A stretch of DNA of 64,000 nt from Paenibacillus_AB hodogayensis. Its GTDB lineage: Bacteria; Bacillota; Bacilli; Paenibacillales; NBRC-103111. A program made the translations under genes and the position numbers. This document shows positions 35,083-44,105 of this stretch, piece by piece. The stretch lies in assembly GCF_039536325.1 (NCBI RefSeq), contig NZ_BAAAYO010000002.1:682001-746000 (forward strand), read 5' to 3'. Positions within the stretch are counted from its first letter, which is position 1. Every line of letters begins with the position of its first letter. The notes below the pieces were generated by a model. It saw only the letters and a program-made list of their open reading frames with translations, did not search any database and had not been told where the DNA came from.

Positions 35083-35751
35083 TCAGATTGGCAGCAAACG
35101 GATCGATTCCAGCTTCTCCAGCTCGCGGATCATCGCGTACCACGATTCCGGCTTCCGCTCCTGAATCGCGTAGTACGTCTTCAGGAAACGAACGACCAGA
35201 TCGCCCGAAAGCTCCTTAAGCGACTCGTCGTACGCCAGAAAACACAAGTCAAGGCCGCTCACCGCTTCCCCGTTCAGCTCCCAGGAAGGGTGCACGTACG
35301 GGAAGTCGAGCCGCCGGTAGCCGAGATGGGACAGCACTTCGCGCCGGACGAACGGGTCCATCGGCTTGATTCCGCCGAAGCCGTGCTCTTCGACCAAATA
35401 CGGGTTGTATATTTCCGCAAACATGCCCGTCAACGTTCCCTGCTCGCCGGCCCACCGGTTCAGATCCTTCTGTCTTTCCGAAGCCAGGAAGTGGCCGATG
35501 CCAAGCCCCTCGCGGCCGATAATCGTAAAATCGGTCATTGCCACGCCCATCTCGGGATAATACCGGTATTCCGTAGCTCCTACGACCTTTCCGTCAAGCA
35601 CGGCGACCATTACGCGCAAGCCTTCGTCCCGCAAAGGCTCGGCCCACAGCTCGAACGCCAGCACTTCCTCGGGCGGAAATACTTGTCCCATCAGTTCATG
35701 CATTTGCCGAAAATAAGCGTCGTCAATTCCGGTTATCCGGACGAATTCCAT
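35083..35751 (-). CDS. GNAT family N-acetyltransferase
   Basis: The 222-residue product has a GNAT-like fold: 'VMVAVLDGKVVGATEYRYY' (strand pair), 'MTDFTIIGREGLGIGHFLAS' where R/G-x-G-x-G forms the acetyl-CoA pyrophosphate loop, and 'FAEIYNPYLVEEHGF'. Substrate unknown. It is the first gene of a two-gene unit with the acyltransferase that follows. ATG at 35751 behind GGGAAAGGGGAATG. Confidence 0.8.
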   Translation of the reverse strand: MEFVRITGIDDAYFRQMHELMGQVFPPEEVLAFELWAEPLRDEGLRVMVAVLDGKVVGATEYRYYPEMGVAMTDFTIIGREGLGIGHFLASERQKDLNRWAGEQGTLTGMFAEIYNPYLVEEHGFGGIKPMDPFVRREVLSHLGYRRLDFPYVHPSWELNGEAVSGLDLCFLAYDESLKELSGDLVVRFLKTYYAIQERKPESWYAMIRELEKLESIRLLPI

Positions 35752-35808
35752 AAGTCATTCCCCTTTCCCTTCCATACCGCTAATTGTAGCAGAAACGTCT
35801 CTGCGAAG

Positions 35809-37635
35809 TCATGTGCGCCCTATCGGCAGAACTCCCGGCCGATTGACGAACTCGCCCATCAACCGTTCGAATTCACCAGCCGGAACCGGCGGGCTAAAGT
35901 AATATCCCTGAAGCATATCGCATTTCTGCTTGCGCAAATATTCCAACTGATCGGCCGTCTCGACCCCCTCTGCGATTACTTTTAATTTTAAATGATGGGC
36001 GACCGCGACGATCGCCGATACGATCGCGTTGTCGTTGTCATTGGATTCGGCAATATCGCTGACGAACGATTTGTCGATTTTGATTTTATCGATCGGGAAT
36101 TGCTTCAGGTAGCTGAGCGAGCTGTACCCGGTCCCGAAATCGTCGATGCTGATCTGTATGCCGAGCCCTTTCAGATTGGCCAGCGCCGGAATCGTCCGCA
36201 TGATGTCCATCGCCATACTTTCGGTTATTTCCAGTTCCAGGAATCCGGGGTCGAGCCCGTATTCGCATAAAACCGCATGAACCGTTTCGGCCAAATGCTG
36301 CTCCTCGAACTGCCGGTTGGACAAATTGACGGATACCGTGATAGGGGGATAGCCCGCATCCTGCCAGGCTTTGGCCTGACGGCATGCTTCGCGCAGCACC
36401 CATTCCCCGATCGGCTTGATCAGTCCGGTTTCCTCGGCGATCGGGATGAACTGCCCCGGAGGGATCAATCCCTTGTCCGGATGCGCCCAGCGGACGAGAG
36501 CTTCCGCGCCGATCAGGCTGCCGGTCTGCAGCTCCACCTGCGGCTGGTAATGCACGCGCAGCTCGCCGCGCTCGATCGCCTTGCGCAGACCGTTCTCGAT
36601 CTCCAGCTTGCGGTGGATCGCCTCGTCCATGCCCGCATCGTACATATGCGCCTGATTGCCGCCCCGTTTCTTGGCATGGTCGAGCGCCGTTTGCGCTTTT
36701 TTGAGCAGCGTTTCGCCGTTGCCCTTGTGAATCGGGTACAGGGCGTAGCCGATGCTGGCGGTCAAGTGAAACTCCCTGTCCTCTACGTTGAACGGCTCAT
36801 CCAGCCCGACCAGCCGCTCCGCCGCGCTCCTCGCTTCGCGTTCGTTCGTCACGCAAAGGATGCAGGCGAATTCGTCGCCGCCGATGCGGGACGCCACAGC
36901 GTGGGGGCCGAATGATCCGATCTCCTCGCGGAACCGGTCGGCGTACGTCTGAAGCAGCTTGTCCCCGAGCGTATGCCCTACCATATGCGTGAACGATTTG
37001 AAGCGGTCCAGGTTCAAGCAGATGACCGCGAACGTTCCCGAGCGGTCGGGCGACGCATCGAGCATCTGCTCCAAAGCGTCCATGAAGCTTCTCCGGTTTG
37101 GCAATCCGGTCAGCTCGTCGTAATAAGCCAGATGGTGCATGCGCCGCTCGGCGCGTCTGCTTTCCGTCCGGTCCCGGGCCATGCAATAGGCTCCGATCAC
37201 TTCGCCGCCGGAAGCGACGGGTACCAATTGAAACGCCAGCTCGACCTCTGTGCCGTCCAAACGGGCGTAAGCCGCTTCGAACGTCTGCGGTTCTCCGGCC
37301 AGCGCCGCGGCGAACATGGACAGCGATTGCCCCCGCTCCTGCTGAACGATATCCGCGAACGGCCGGTTCAGGAAATAGTCGGGAGGTTGCCCGGTAATCG
37401 TCACCGCCGCGGGATTAACTCCGACAAGCCGGCCTTGGGCATCGAATGAAAATACCGCGTCGGCGTGACGGTCGAACAAGGTCTGGAACGGGGAGTTTCG
37501 GCTTTCCCCCGGTTTGACCAGCCTGTTCGCATGACGTTTGCCGCGGCGAAAAGCTGCGGCGCAGCAGCCGGCGGCCGCCGCGCTGGCAAACGCGAGAAGA
37601 AGCATGTCGTTCATGCTGAAATCCAACAGACTCAT
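35809..37635 (-). CDS. PAS-GGDEF-EAL cyclic-di-GMP turnover protein
   Basis: The 608-residue membrane protein has one N-terminal membrane segment (about 10-28), a PAS domain (about 45-160, 'FQTLFDRHADAVFSF'), a GGDEF domain (about 170-330) and an EAL domain (about 350-600). The diguanylate cyclase motif is intact (RIGGDEF), and so are EAL residues (GAEALVRW, 'NLSNRQF', 'DDFGTGYSSLSYL', 'KIDKSFV', 'AEGVE'). Either activity, or both, is possible. It should respond to a signal at the PAS domain. Monocistronic. Confidence 0.93.
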   Translation of the reverse strand: MSLLDFSMNDMLLLAFASAAAAGCCAAAFRRGKRHANRLVKPGESRNSPFQTLFDRHADAVFSFDAQGRLVGVNPAAVTITGQPPDYFLNRPFADIVQQERGQSLSMFAAALAGEPQTFEAAYARLDGTEVELAFQLVPVASGGEVIGAYCMARDRTESRRAERRMHHLAYYDELTGLPNRRSFMDALEQMLDASPDRSGTFAVICLNLDRFKSFTHMVGHTLGDKLLQTYADRFREEIGSFGPHAVASRIGGDEFACILCVTNEREARSAAERLVGLDEPFNVEDREFHLTASIGYALYPIHKGNGETLLKKAQTALDHAKKRGGNQAHMYDAGMDEAIHRKLEIENGLRKAIERGELRVHYQPQVELQTGSLIGAEALVRWAHPDKGLIPPGQFIPIAEETGLIKPIGEWVLREACRQAKAWQDAGYPPITVSVNLSNRQFEEQHLAETVHAVLCEYGLDPGFLELEITESMAMDIMRTIPALANLKGLGIQISIDDFGTGYSSLSYLKQFPIDKIKIDKSFVSDIAESNDNDNAIVSAIVAVAHHLKLKVIAEGVETADQLEYLRKQKCDMLQGYYFSPPVPAGEFERLMGEFVNRPGVLPIGRT

Positions 37636-37711
37636 GGCAAAAGCTCCGATTGTAGGAAATGACCTTGCGGTATATCGGCCCGCTACTTCTGTTTGCGCGC
37701 CGTGCGTACTG

Positions 37712-37818
37712 AGTACAAAACCAAAGCTGATCCTGTGTATTCGGGAAGGCCCGATCCCTTGGGGTGCAAGGGATTAAGTCCATTCCAAGGATACCGTTTA
37801 AGGTCTGACTTTGTACTA
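37712..37818. repeat. Compact element with AGTACAAA ends, containing dispersed repeat copy 2
   Basis: AGTACAAAA (37712) and TTTGTACTA (to 37818) form inverted ends around 107 bases. Inside, ATCCCTT-N7-AAGGGAT (37754-37774) is a perfect 7-bp stem. The right end is the inverted exact copy of the repeat at 25669. It lies in a 434-base intergenic stretch (37636-38069) in which I find no gene. It may be a MITE remnant; target-site duplications were not seen. Confidence 0.55.
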
Positions 37819-38069
37819 GACGTCTTATTTCGACATTTTTTTCCGTTCCCCTGCTGCCCTGGATACGATACTGTGCTTATTTCCCAAAAAAATCCGTTCC
37901 TTCGAATCTAGCAGCCCGCATCCCTAAATCGGAAATACTGGAAACGACTTGCCGCTGCGGCGGACTCGCTTTCGGAATTGCGCCTCTGCAAAAGCGGTTG
38001 ACTCGATCGTCCAAATCTTCTACAGTCATTTAGAAAGCATGACCGATTCGGTGCGAAAGGAAGTTGCCT

Positions 38070-39827
38070 ATGCCTGCTTTTAAAATCCCCCTGCGCCAGT
38101 ATGTCGGACTGCTTCGCGGCTACTTAAGCGCCCAGCGTTCGTCGATCGTCTGGCTATCCGTTCTGCTTGCGGCCGGACTGGTCATGCAGCTTGTCAATCC
38201 GCAGCTGATCCGTTACTTTATCGATTCCGCGCAAGGTGCCGCTTCCGACCGGGCGCTGTGGATCGCCGCCGCCTTGTTCATCGGGGTGTCTCTCGTCCAG
38301 CAAGGCGTCGCGATCGCGGCCGCCTACATTAGCGAGAACGTAGGCTGGATCGCCACCAACAAGCTGCGCGGCGACGTGGCCGAGCATTGTCTTCGCCTCG
38401 ATATGACATTCCATAAATCGCATACGACCGGCGCGATTATCGAACGGGTGGACGGCGATATTAACGCGCTCGCCAACTTTTTCTCCAACTTCATTATTAC
38501 GCTGGTCAGCAACCTGCTGCTCGTCGTCGGCATCGTCATCTTGCTGTTCCGCGAAGGCTGGCTGATCGGGGCTGGCATGTCCGTCTTCGTCGTGCTGGCC
38601 ATCTGGGCCATCCAATATATCCGCAAATTCGCCATCCCGCACTGGGGAAAGCTGCGGCAGATGAGCGCGGATTTCTACGGGTTTCTCGGGGAGCACCTGG
38701 AAGGGACGGAGGACACCCGCGCCAATGGCGCGAGCGATTTCGTCATGCACAAATTCCATACGCTGCTGAGGCAATGGCTGCCCATTCGCGTACGCGCCTT
38801 TCTCGGCTGGGCGGCGATGTGGATCACGACGCTTGTCGTCTTTACGCTCGGCAACGCGATCGCCTTCGCCTTGAGCGCCTATTTGTTCAAGCAGGGGGCT
38901 ATCTCGATCGGCACCGTGTACATGATCTTCTACTACACCGAGCTGATGGCCAAGCCGATCGAGAAAATCCGTACGCAGATGGAAGATTTGCAGAAGGCCG
39001 ACGCCAGCATCGTCCGCATCCGGCAGCTGCTCGATACAAAGCCGGCAATCCGCGACGGAGCCGGAGCGCCCATTCCGGAGGGGCCGCTGTCCGTCACCTT
39101 CGACGGAGTGTCGTTTTCTTACGAAAGCGGAGACCGGCCGACACTGGACCGGATCGACTTCCGGCTGGAGCCGGGGCAGTCGCTCGGCTTGCTGGGGCGG
39201 ACCGGCAGCGGCAAAACGACGCTGGCCCGGCTTCTGCTTAGGTTTTACGACCCCCAGTACGGCGATATCTCGCTCGGCGGGGTACCGATCCGCAACGACA
39301 AGCTTACGCATCTGCGCAAGCGCGTAGGTCTGGTTACGCAAAACATCGAAATATTCCAAGGCACGGTGCGGGATAATTTGACATTCTACGACTCTGCCGT
39401 CACTGACGAACGCATCGGGCTTGTACTTGCAGAGCTCGGTCTCGAAGACTGGCTGCGCTCGCTGCCGCACGGTCTGGACACGAGGCTCGATTCGGGCGGC
39501 GGCGGGCTGTCCGCCGGAGAAGCCCAGCTGCTCGCCTTCGCTCGCGTCTTCCTGACCGATCCCGGCCTGGTTATACTCGACGAAGCTTCGTCTCGGCTCG
39601 ACCCGGCGACCGAGCAGCGGCTGGAAGCGGCGATTACGAAGCTGCTGAGCGACCGGACGTGCATCATCATCGCCCATCGTCTCGCGACCGTCCAGCGCGC
39701 CGACCGGATTCTCATTCTGGACAACGGGCAGGTAGCCGAATACGGAAACCGCCAGGCGTTGGCGGACGATCCGGAGTCGCGGTTCAGCCGCATTCTGGCG
39801 ACCGGCATGGAAGAGGTGCTCGCATGA
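38070..39827 (+). CDS. ABC exporter subunit 1 (membrane + ATPase half-transporter)
   Basis: The 585-residue type-IV half-transporter has six membrane helices in the first ~320 residues and a nucleotide-binding domain with Walker A 'GRTGSGKTTL', 'LVTQNIEIFQGTVRDNL', signature 'LSAGEAQ', Walker B 'LVILDEASS' (catalytic Glu kept) and H-loop 'IIAHRLAT'. It partners the next gene, whose start overlaps its stop (ATGA), as a heterodimer. The cargo is unknown; drug or lipid export is usual. ATG 38070 follows AAAGGAAG. Confidence 0.92.
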   Translation: MPAFKIPLRQYVGLLRGYLSAQRSSIVWLSVLLAAGLVMQLVNPQLIRYFIDSAQGAASDRALWIAAALFIGVSLVQQGVAIAAAYISENVGWIATNKLRGDVAEHCLRLDMTFHKSHTTGAIIERVDGDINALANFFSNFIITLVSNLLLVVGIVILLFREGWLIGAGMSVFVVLAIWAIQYIRKFAIPHWGKLRQMSADFYGFLGEHLEGTEDTRANGASDFVMHKFHTLLRQWLPIRVRAFLGWAAMWITTLVVFTLGNAIAFALSAYLFKQGAISIGTVYMIFYYTELMAKPIEKIRTQMEDLQKADASIVRIRQLLDTKPAIRDGAGAPIPEGPLSVTFDGVSFSYESGDRPTLDRIDFRLEPGQSLGLLGRTGSGKTTLARLLLRFYDPQYGDISLGGVPIRNDKLTHLRKRVGLVTQNIEIFQGTVRDNLTFYDSAVTDERIGLVLAELGLEDWLRSLPHGLDTRLDSGGGGLSAGEAQLLAFARVFLTDPGLVILDEASSRLDPATEQRLEAAITKLLSDRTCIIIAHRLATVQRADRILILDNGQVAEYGNRQALADDPESRFSRILATGMEEVLA

Positions 39828-41581
39828 CGACGTTTCAACTGATCTGGAAGCTCGTTCGTTACCGTCCGCTCTGGTATACCGTCAATGCGCTTATGTGGAC
39901 GTTGATCTATCTCGCCCCGATCGCGCCCGGCCTGCTGACCAAAGCGTTTTTTGACGCATTGACCGATTCCGCGGCCGCGAAGCTCGGCTTATGGGCGATC
40001 ATCGCCCTGCTGCTCGCGGCCGCCGGAGGGCGCGCCGTACTGATCGTCCTCGGGTTTATGACCGACGTTAACTTCCGGATGCGCATGGGCGGCTTGCTCC
40101 GGCGCAACATGCTCCGCCATATTCTGAAGGAGCCGGGCGCGAAGGCGATTCCGGTATCGCCGGGCGAAGCGATCAGCAACTTCCGCGACGACGTCGAGCA
40201 GACGGAGGAAGCGGTCAGCTGGTCGGTGGACGCTTTAGGCATGACGGTGTTCGCCATCGTCTCGTTCGCCATTCTGGTGCGAATCGACGCGCAGCTGACT
40301 CTGTTCGTGTTCGTCCCGCTCGTGCTGGTCGTCACCGCAGCCCAGCTATCGACGGCGAGGCTGCAAAAGTACCGCGCGGCCAGCCGCGAAGCGACCGGGC
40401 AAGTGACGGAAGCGATCAGCGAAATGTTCGGCGCCGTTCAGGCGATTCAGGTCGCCGGAGCCGAGGAGCGCGTCATCGGCCGCTTCCGGAAGCTGAACGA
40501 GCAGCGCAGAAGCGCCATGCTGAAGGACAAGTTGTTCAACCAGACGCTCGATTCGATCTTTTCCAACACCGTCAATCTCGGAACCGGACTTATTCTGCTG
40601 CTCGGCGCCCAATCGATGCGAAGCGGCAGTCTGACGGTCGGCGATTTCGCCCTGTTCGTCTATTACCTGACGTTCGTGACGCAGTTTATCCAGAACTTCG
40701 GCAAGTTTCTGACTTACTTCAAACAAACCGAGGTGGCCAAACAGCGAATGGAACAGTTGCTGCAAAACGGCAGCCCGCAGCTGCTCGTCGAGCCGCATCC
40801 GCTCTACTTACGCGGGCCGCTTCAGGAACCGGTCATTCCGGCGAAGACGGCCGCCGACCGGCTCGACGTATTGGAGGTAAAAGCACTCTCCTACCGTTAC
40901 CCGGAGACGGGACGGGGCATCGAGGACATCGATCTTCGGCTGCCCCGCCATTCCTTCACCGTCGTCACCGGGCGCATCGGCTCCGGCAAGACGACGCTCG
41001 CCCGCGTCCTGCTCGGGCTGCTGCCGAAGGACAGCGGCGACATCCGCTGGAACGGTCAGCCGGTCGGGGATCCCGGCAGCTTCTTCGTGCCGCCGCGCAG
41101 CGCCTACACCCCGCAGGTTCCGCGGCTGTACAGCGACACGCTGAAGCGCAATATTTTGCTCGGGGCGGCCGACAATCCCGAGGCGCTGGACAATGCGATC
41201 CGCGCCGCCGTGCTCGAGCCGGATATTGCCGGACTGCCCGCCGGACTCGATACCCTGATCGGCCCTCGCGGCGTCAAGCTGTCCGGAGGCCAGGCGCAGC
41301 GGACGGCTGCCGCGCGCATGTTCGCCCGCGACGCCGAGCTGCTCGTGTTCGACGATTTGTCGAGCGCGCTAGACGTCGAGACGGAACGTAAGCTGTGGGA
41401 AAGGCTGTTTGAGCGGCGCTCTGCCACCTGCCTCGTCGTCTCCCACCGCAAAGCCGCTTTGGCCTACGCCGACAGAATTCTCGTCCTGAAGGACGGCCGA
41501 GTCGAAGCGTCCGGAACGCTCGAGCAGCTGCTCCGGGAGAGCGAGGAAATGCGCCGGTTGTGGAACCGCGAGCTGGAATAG
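39824..41581 (+). CDS. ABC exporter subunit 2 (half-transporter with degenerate catalytic site)
   Basis: The 585-residue half-transporter has six membrane helices and an ATPase domain: Walker A 'GRIGSGKTTL', signature 'LSGGQAQ', Walker B 'LLVFDDLSS'. The residue after the Walker B Asp is Asp instead of the catalytic Glu, so one of the two ATP sites of the heterodimer should be slow or inactive, as in BmrCD and TM287/288. The H-loop 'VVSHRKAA' is kept. Coupled to subunit 1 by a 4-base overlap. Confidence 0.92.
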   Translation: MTTFQLIWKLVRYRPLWYTVNALMWTLIYLAPIAPGLLTKAFFDALTDSAAAKLGLWAIIALLLAAAGGRAVLIVLGFMTDVNFRMRMGGLLRRNMLRHILKEPGAKAIPVSPGEAISNFRDDVEQTEEAVSWSVDALGMTVFAIVSFAILVRIDAQLTLFVFVPLVLVVTAAQLSTARLQKYRAASREATGQVTEAISEMFGAVQAIQVAGAEERVIGRFRKLNEQRRSAMLKDKLFNQTLDSIFSNTVNLGTGLILLLGAQSMRSGSLTVGDFALFVYYLTFVTQFIQNFGKFLTYFKQTEVAKQRMEQLLQNGSPQLLVEPHPLYLRGPLQEPVIPAKTAADRLDVLEVKALSYRYPETGRGIEDIDLRLPRHSFTVVTGRIGSGKTTLARVLLGLLPKDSGDIRWNGQPVGDPGSFFVPPRSAYTPQVPRLYSDTLKRNILLGAADNPEALDNAIRAAVLEPDIAGLPAGLDTLIGPRGVKLSGGQAQRTAAARMFARDAELLVFDDLSSALDVETERKLWERLFERRSATCLVVSHRKAALAYADRILVLKDGRVEASGTLEQLLRESEEMRRLWNRELE

Positions 41582-41909
41582 GCGCGCAGCCGTCCGCGGC
41601 TCCGAGGGACTGACGGCTAATCTCTGCTCGTATACATGCCAGGCCGCCGGATGATCGGTTGGCCTGTTTGTGTTTTCTAGTCCCTTCCCTTCCGAATGAA
41701 GGACCGCCTTGCTGCTCAGGCTTGTTTTCAACTCCTAAATTGAAAAAAGGCCCGGCGGATAAAATGACTTTCAGACCGGTCAAAACGGAAGGAATTCCGT
41801 ACCCCGCGTCGAATGGTATGTTGTGAAAAATCCTATATACCGCAAGGAGGTATTTTCCATTTTGCCGCGGCAAGCCCGCTTATAAATCCAAGCTGGAGGG
41901 TGAAATCGT

Positions 41910-42230
41910 ATGAGAGACCGGGTATGTAAAATATGCGGCAAAGGCCATTATGCCAAAGACCTTTGCCAAAAATGCTATATCAAGAACAGAAAGCAGCAGC
42001 TGCTTGAAGCTGGAAACGCGCCGATCCAACCGGCAAAAGCAGCCGTAGCCGCCACGACCGACAGAGGCACTTGCGCCGCCTGGCTATGCAACGAGGAAGT
42101 GTACGGCATGGGCGTCTGCGCCAAGCATTATGAAGAATGGGCAATGGAGAACATTGCTTTGGGCGATATGTCCAAAAAACAGCGCAAACCGCGCACGCCG
42201 AAGCCCAAGCAAACCGCCGATTCGGTGTAA
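41910..42230 (+). CDS. Small zinc-ribbon-like protein
   Basis: The 106-residue product has a first CxxC...CxxC zinc knuckle (C6-KIC9 ... C19-QKC22) and a second Cys/His group (C-AAWLC, 'GVCAKHYEEW') joined by an Ala-rich linker, ending in a Lys/Pro-rich tail. ATG 41910 after GGAGGGTGAAATCGT. The 328 bases upstream (41582-41909) hold no other gene; an AAGGAGG at 41845 is followed only by a 7-codon frame. Function unknown; possibly a nucleic-acid-binding protein. Confidence 0.7.
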   Translation: MRDRVCKICGKGHYAKDLCQKCYIKNRKQQLLEAGNAPIQPAKAAVAATTDRGTCAAWLCNEEVYGMGVCAKHYEEWAMENIALGDMSKKQRKPRTPKPKQTADSV

Positions 42231-42403
42231 CGAAGCCTTGCCCTAGAATATCGCTTGTACAGGCTTGCCGGATTGCGGCAGGCCTGTTTAACGTCTCCTA
42301 TCGGAAGCCGCAGGCGGCTGGAACGACGATTCCCAATTCGCCAAAACGTCGGACAGCGGAAGTCGCATAGCGGACATCAAGAATCCCTAATGGCGGGAAG
42401 CAC

Positions 42404-42437
42404 AAAAAATCGCCGGATTACGCTTCCGGCGATTTGC
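42404..42437 (-). terminator. Terminator for the minus-strand membrane gene
   Basis: On the minus strand AAATCGCCGGA and TCCGGCGATTT form the stem, followed by TTTTTG. Confidence 0.8.
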
Positions 42438-42488
42438 ATTACTACTCTGGTGTGAACGAATCGGTCGATCTTCCTTCCCATAAAACGG

Positions 42489-42812
42489 TTACCGCACCCG
42501 CCGAGGACCGGGTCTTACGATACGGTCCTGCTGCGTCAAGGCGCTCAGCAGCAGCACGATAGCAGAGATAATGTGCATGATCATACCGAGCACCGGAATC
42601 ATGCCGATACACGAAGTGACGATCCCGACGACGCTGCCCAGCCTTCCGGCGTTTCCCTTATGACTAATCAACAGGGTGACCAAGTGGAGAAGCAGCATGA
42701 CCCACAAGGCGTTGTAACCGGTGAATATGACAAAGGCGCCGCCCAGCACGGGAATGCCCAAGCATCCTTCCATGATCCCCGTAACGAATTTCATCAGTCG
42801 CGATAAGCTCAT
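42489..42812 (-). CDS. Small membrane protein (107 aa)
   Basis: Three hydrophobic segments fill most of the protein ('GIPVLGGAFVIFTGYNALWV', 'MLLLHLVTLLIS', 'GMIPVLGMIMHIISAIVLLL'). The C terminus is basic. ATG 42812 follows AGGAGGATACCGAT, so the start is well supported. Related small membrane proteins of unknown function are common in Bacillales; no name assigned. Confidence 0.72.
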   Translation of the reverse strand: MSLSRLMKFVTGIMEGCLGIPVLGGAFVIFTGYNALWVMLLLHLVTLLISHKGNAGRLGSVVGIVTSCIGMIPVLGMIMHIISAIVLLLSALTQQDRIVRPGPRRVR

Positions 42813-42985
42813 ATCGGTATCCTCCTGCCTGTTTGTTCTGTACCTGTAGTATAGCACCCGTCCTTCGGAGGCGGCATCGGACCAAAGAGAAGGCATTCCC
42901 CCGTCCGCGGTCTGGTTCATCTTTCCTCCCCGCACCGGATACGGCCCGCGTTTGCTACCGGAATGATCTGCCAGCAACAGTTGTA

Positions 42986-43029
42986 TTGCTTGGACGCTTC
43001 GAGTCTGTTATCATAGGAACAAATGTTCC
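42986..43029 (+). promoter_or_regulatory. Promoter with LexA-like operator for the radical SAM gene
   Basis: TTGCTT (42986-42991), 17 bases, TATCAT (43009-43014). Directly after it GGAACAAATGTTCC (43016-43029) is a perfect 14-base palindrome. It matches the Bacillus SOS box CGAACRNRYGTTYC at 13 of 14 positions (first base G for C). Position on the transcription start fits repression by LexA. Confidence 0.65.
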
Positions 43030-43054
43030 CATTTTAAAATATTGAGGTGAGCCT

Positions 43055-43999
43055 ATGAAGCGCAGCATCCGATACGAGTCCCTGCCGGTCAAAACGCTGC
43101 TCAATCCGGTCAAAGCGCCGTCCATGCCTTTCGACTGGTCGGTGAATCCGTACCGCGGCTGCCAGCACGGCTGCGCCTTCTGCTACGCCCGGGCGACTCA
43201 TGCTTTCCTTGGCGCCGAAACCGACGATACGTTCCAAAACCATATTTTTACGAAGGACAACGGTCCGGAAGCGCTCCACGAACAGCTGCGCAAAGCGGCT
43301 CGCTCCCGCAAAGGTCTAAGCGGACTGGGCCGCATCGCCATCGGAACGGCGACCGACCCTTATCAGCAGGTGGAGGCCAAAGCGATGCTGACCCGCAGGT
43401 GCCTGGAGGTTTTAGCCGAGTACAACGTTCCCGTCTCCATCACGACTCGCTCTCCGCTTATTTTGCGCGATCTGGACCTGTTAATGCGCTTACCGGACGT
43501 TTCGGTCAACCTAAGCATCGGCACGCTCCGTCAAGACGTTTGGCGCAGCTTCGAGCCCAGCACCCCCTCCCCGGCCAAACGGGTCGAGACGCTCCAGCGG
43601 CTTGCAGACGCCCACATATCGACGAACGTATTCATCGCTCCCGTCCTGCCCTACCTGACCGACGACGCCTCCGACCTGCGCTCCCTGATCGAAGCCATCG
43701 CCGGCTGCAAGCCCGATAGCGTGATGACCTCCGTTCTGCGTCTGAGCACCCGCGAAGTAAAAATGTGGTTTTTCCGCACCCTGCACGAGCGCTACCCGCA
43801 GCTGTGCGAGACGTACGCCCGTCTGTACAGCGGCAGCGCCCATGCACCGGAACATTACCGGGAGACGCTCAAGCGGACGGTTAGGCTGCTGCTGGAGGAG
43901 CATGGACTGTCCGCATCCGGCGCGCAGCCCCGTCTGCCCGAAGCGGCGGCGATTGCAGCGGCGCTGCCGGAACCGGCGCAGCAGCTTTATTTGTTCTGA
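43055..43999 (+). CDS. Radical SAM protein, SplB/Rv2578c-like family
   Basis: The 314-residue product has the radical-SAM cluster motif C-QHG-C-AF-C (YRGCQHGCAFCYAR). The 'FDWSVNPYRGC', 'GTATDPYQQVEAK' and 'ITTRSPLILRDLDLL' segments are those of the spore photoproduct lyase-like/Rv2578c family, for which no substrate is established. The C terminus 'QQLYLF' is family-typical. ATG 43055 after TTGAGGTGAGCCT. The LexA-like site upstream suggests a DNA-damage role. Confidence 0.88.
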   Translation: MKRSIRYESLPVKTLLNPVKAPSMPFDWSVNPYRGCQHGCAFCYARATHAFLGAETDDTFQNHIFTKDNGPEALHEQLRKAARSRKGLSGLGRIAIGTATDPYQQVEAKAMLTRRCLEVLAEYNVPVSITTRSPLILRDLDLLMRLPDVSVNLSIGTLRQDVWRSFEPSTPSPAKRVETLQRLADAHISTNVFIAPVLPYLTDDASDLRSLIEAIAGCKPDSVMTSVLRLSTREVKMWFFRTLHERYPQLCETYARLYSGSAHAPEHYRETLKRTVRLLLEEHGLSASGAQPRLPEAAAIAAALPEPAQQLYLF

Positions 44000-44029
44000 G
44001 ACAGCCTCTCGGAGTGAAACAAGCACAAC

Positions 44030-44083
44030 AAACAAGACGCCCCCGTCCCCGTTTTCTTAGCGGGCAACGAAAACGTCTTGTTT
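44030..44083. terminator. Bidirectional terminator
   Basis: AAACAAGACG (44030-44039) pairs with CGTCTTGTTT (44074-44083) around a long loop that also contains CCCCGTTTT/AAAACG pairing. It serves the radical SAM gene and the converging secreted-protein gene. Confidence 0.7.
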
Positions 44084-44105
44084 CAGCATTTTGTCGGAGC
44101 GTAAC

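Noticed and set aside
25669..37818. 12-kb composite transposon bounded by the exact inverted repeats
   Set aside because: The segment holds housekeeping genes (tdk, glyS with T-box), no transposase and no visible target duplication.
38154..39677. Minus-strand frame of about 500 codons opposite ABC exporter subunit 1
   Set aside because: Antisense shadow of a gene with complete ATPase motifs.
41845..41885. Leader peptide after AAGGAGG upstream of the zinc-ribbon gene
   Set aside because: The frame has a TTG start, only seven codons, and no control structure could be seen.
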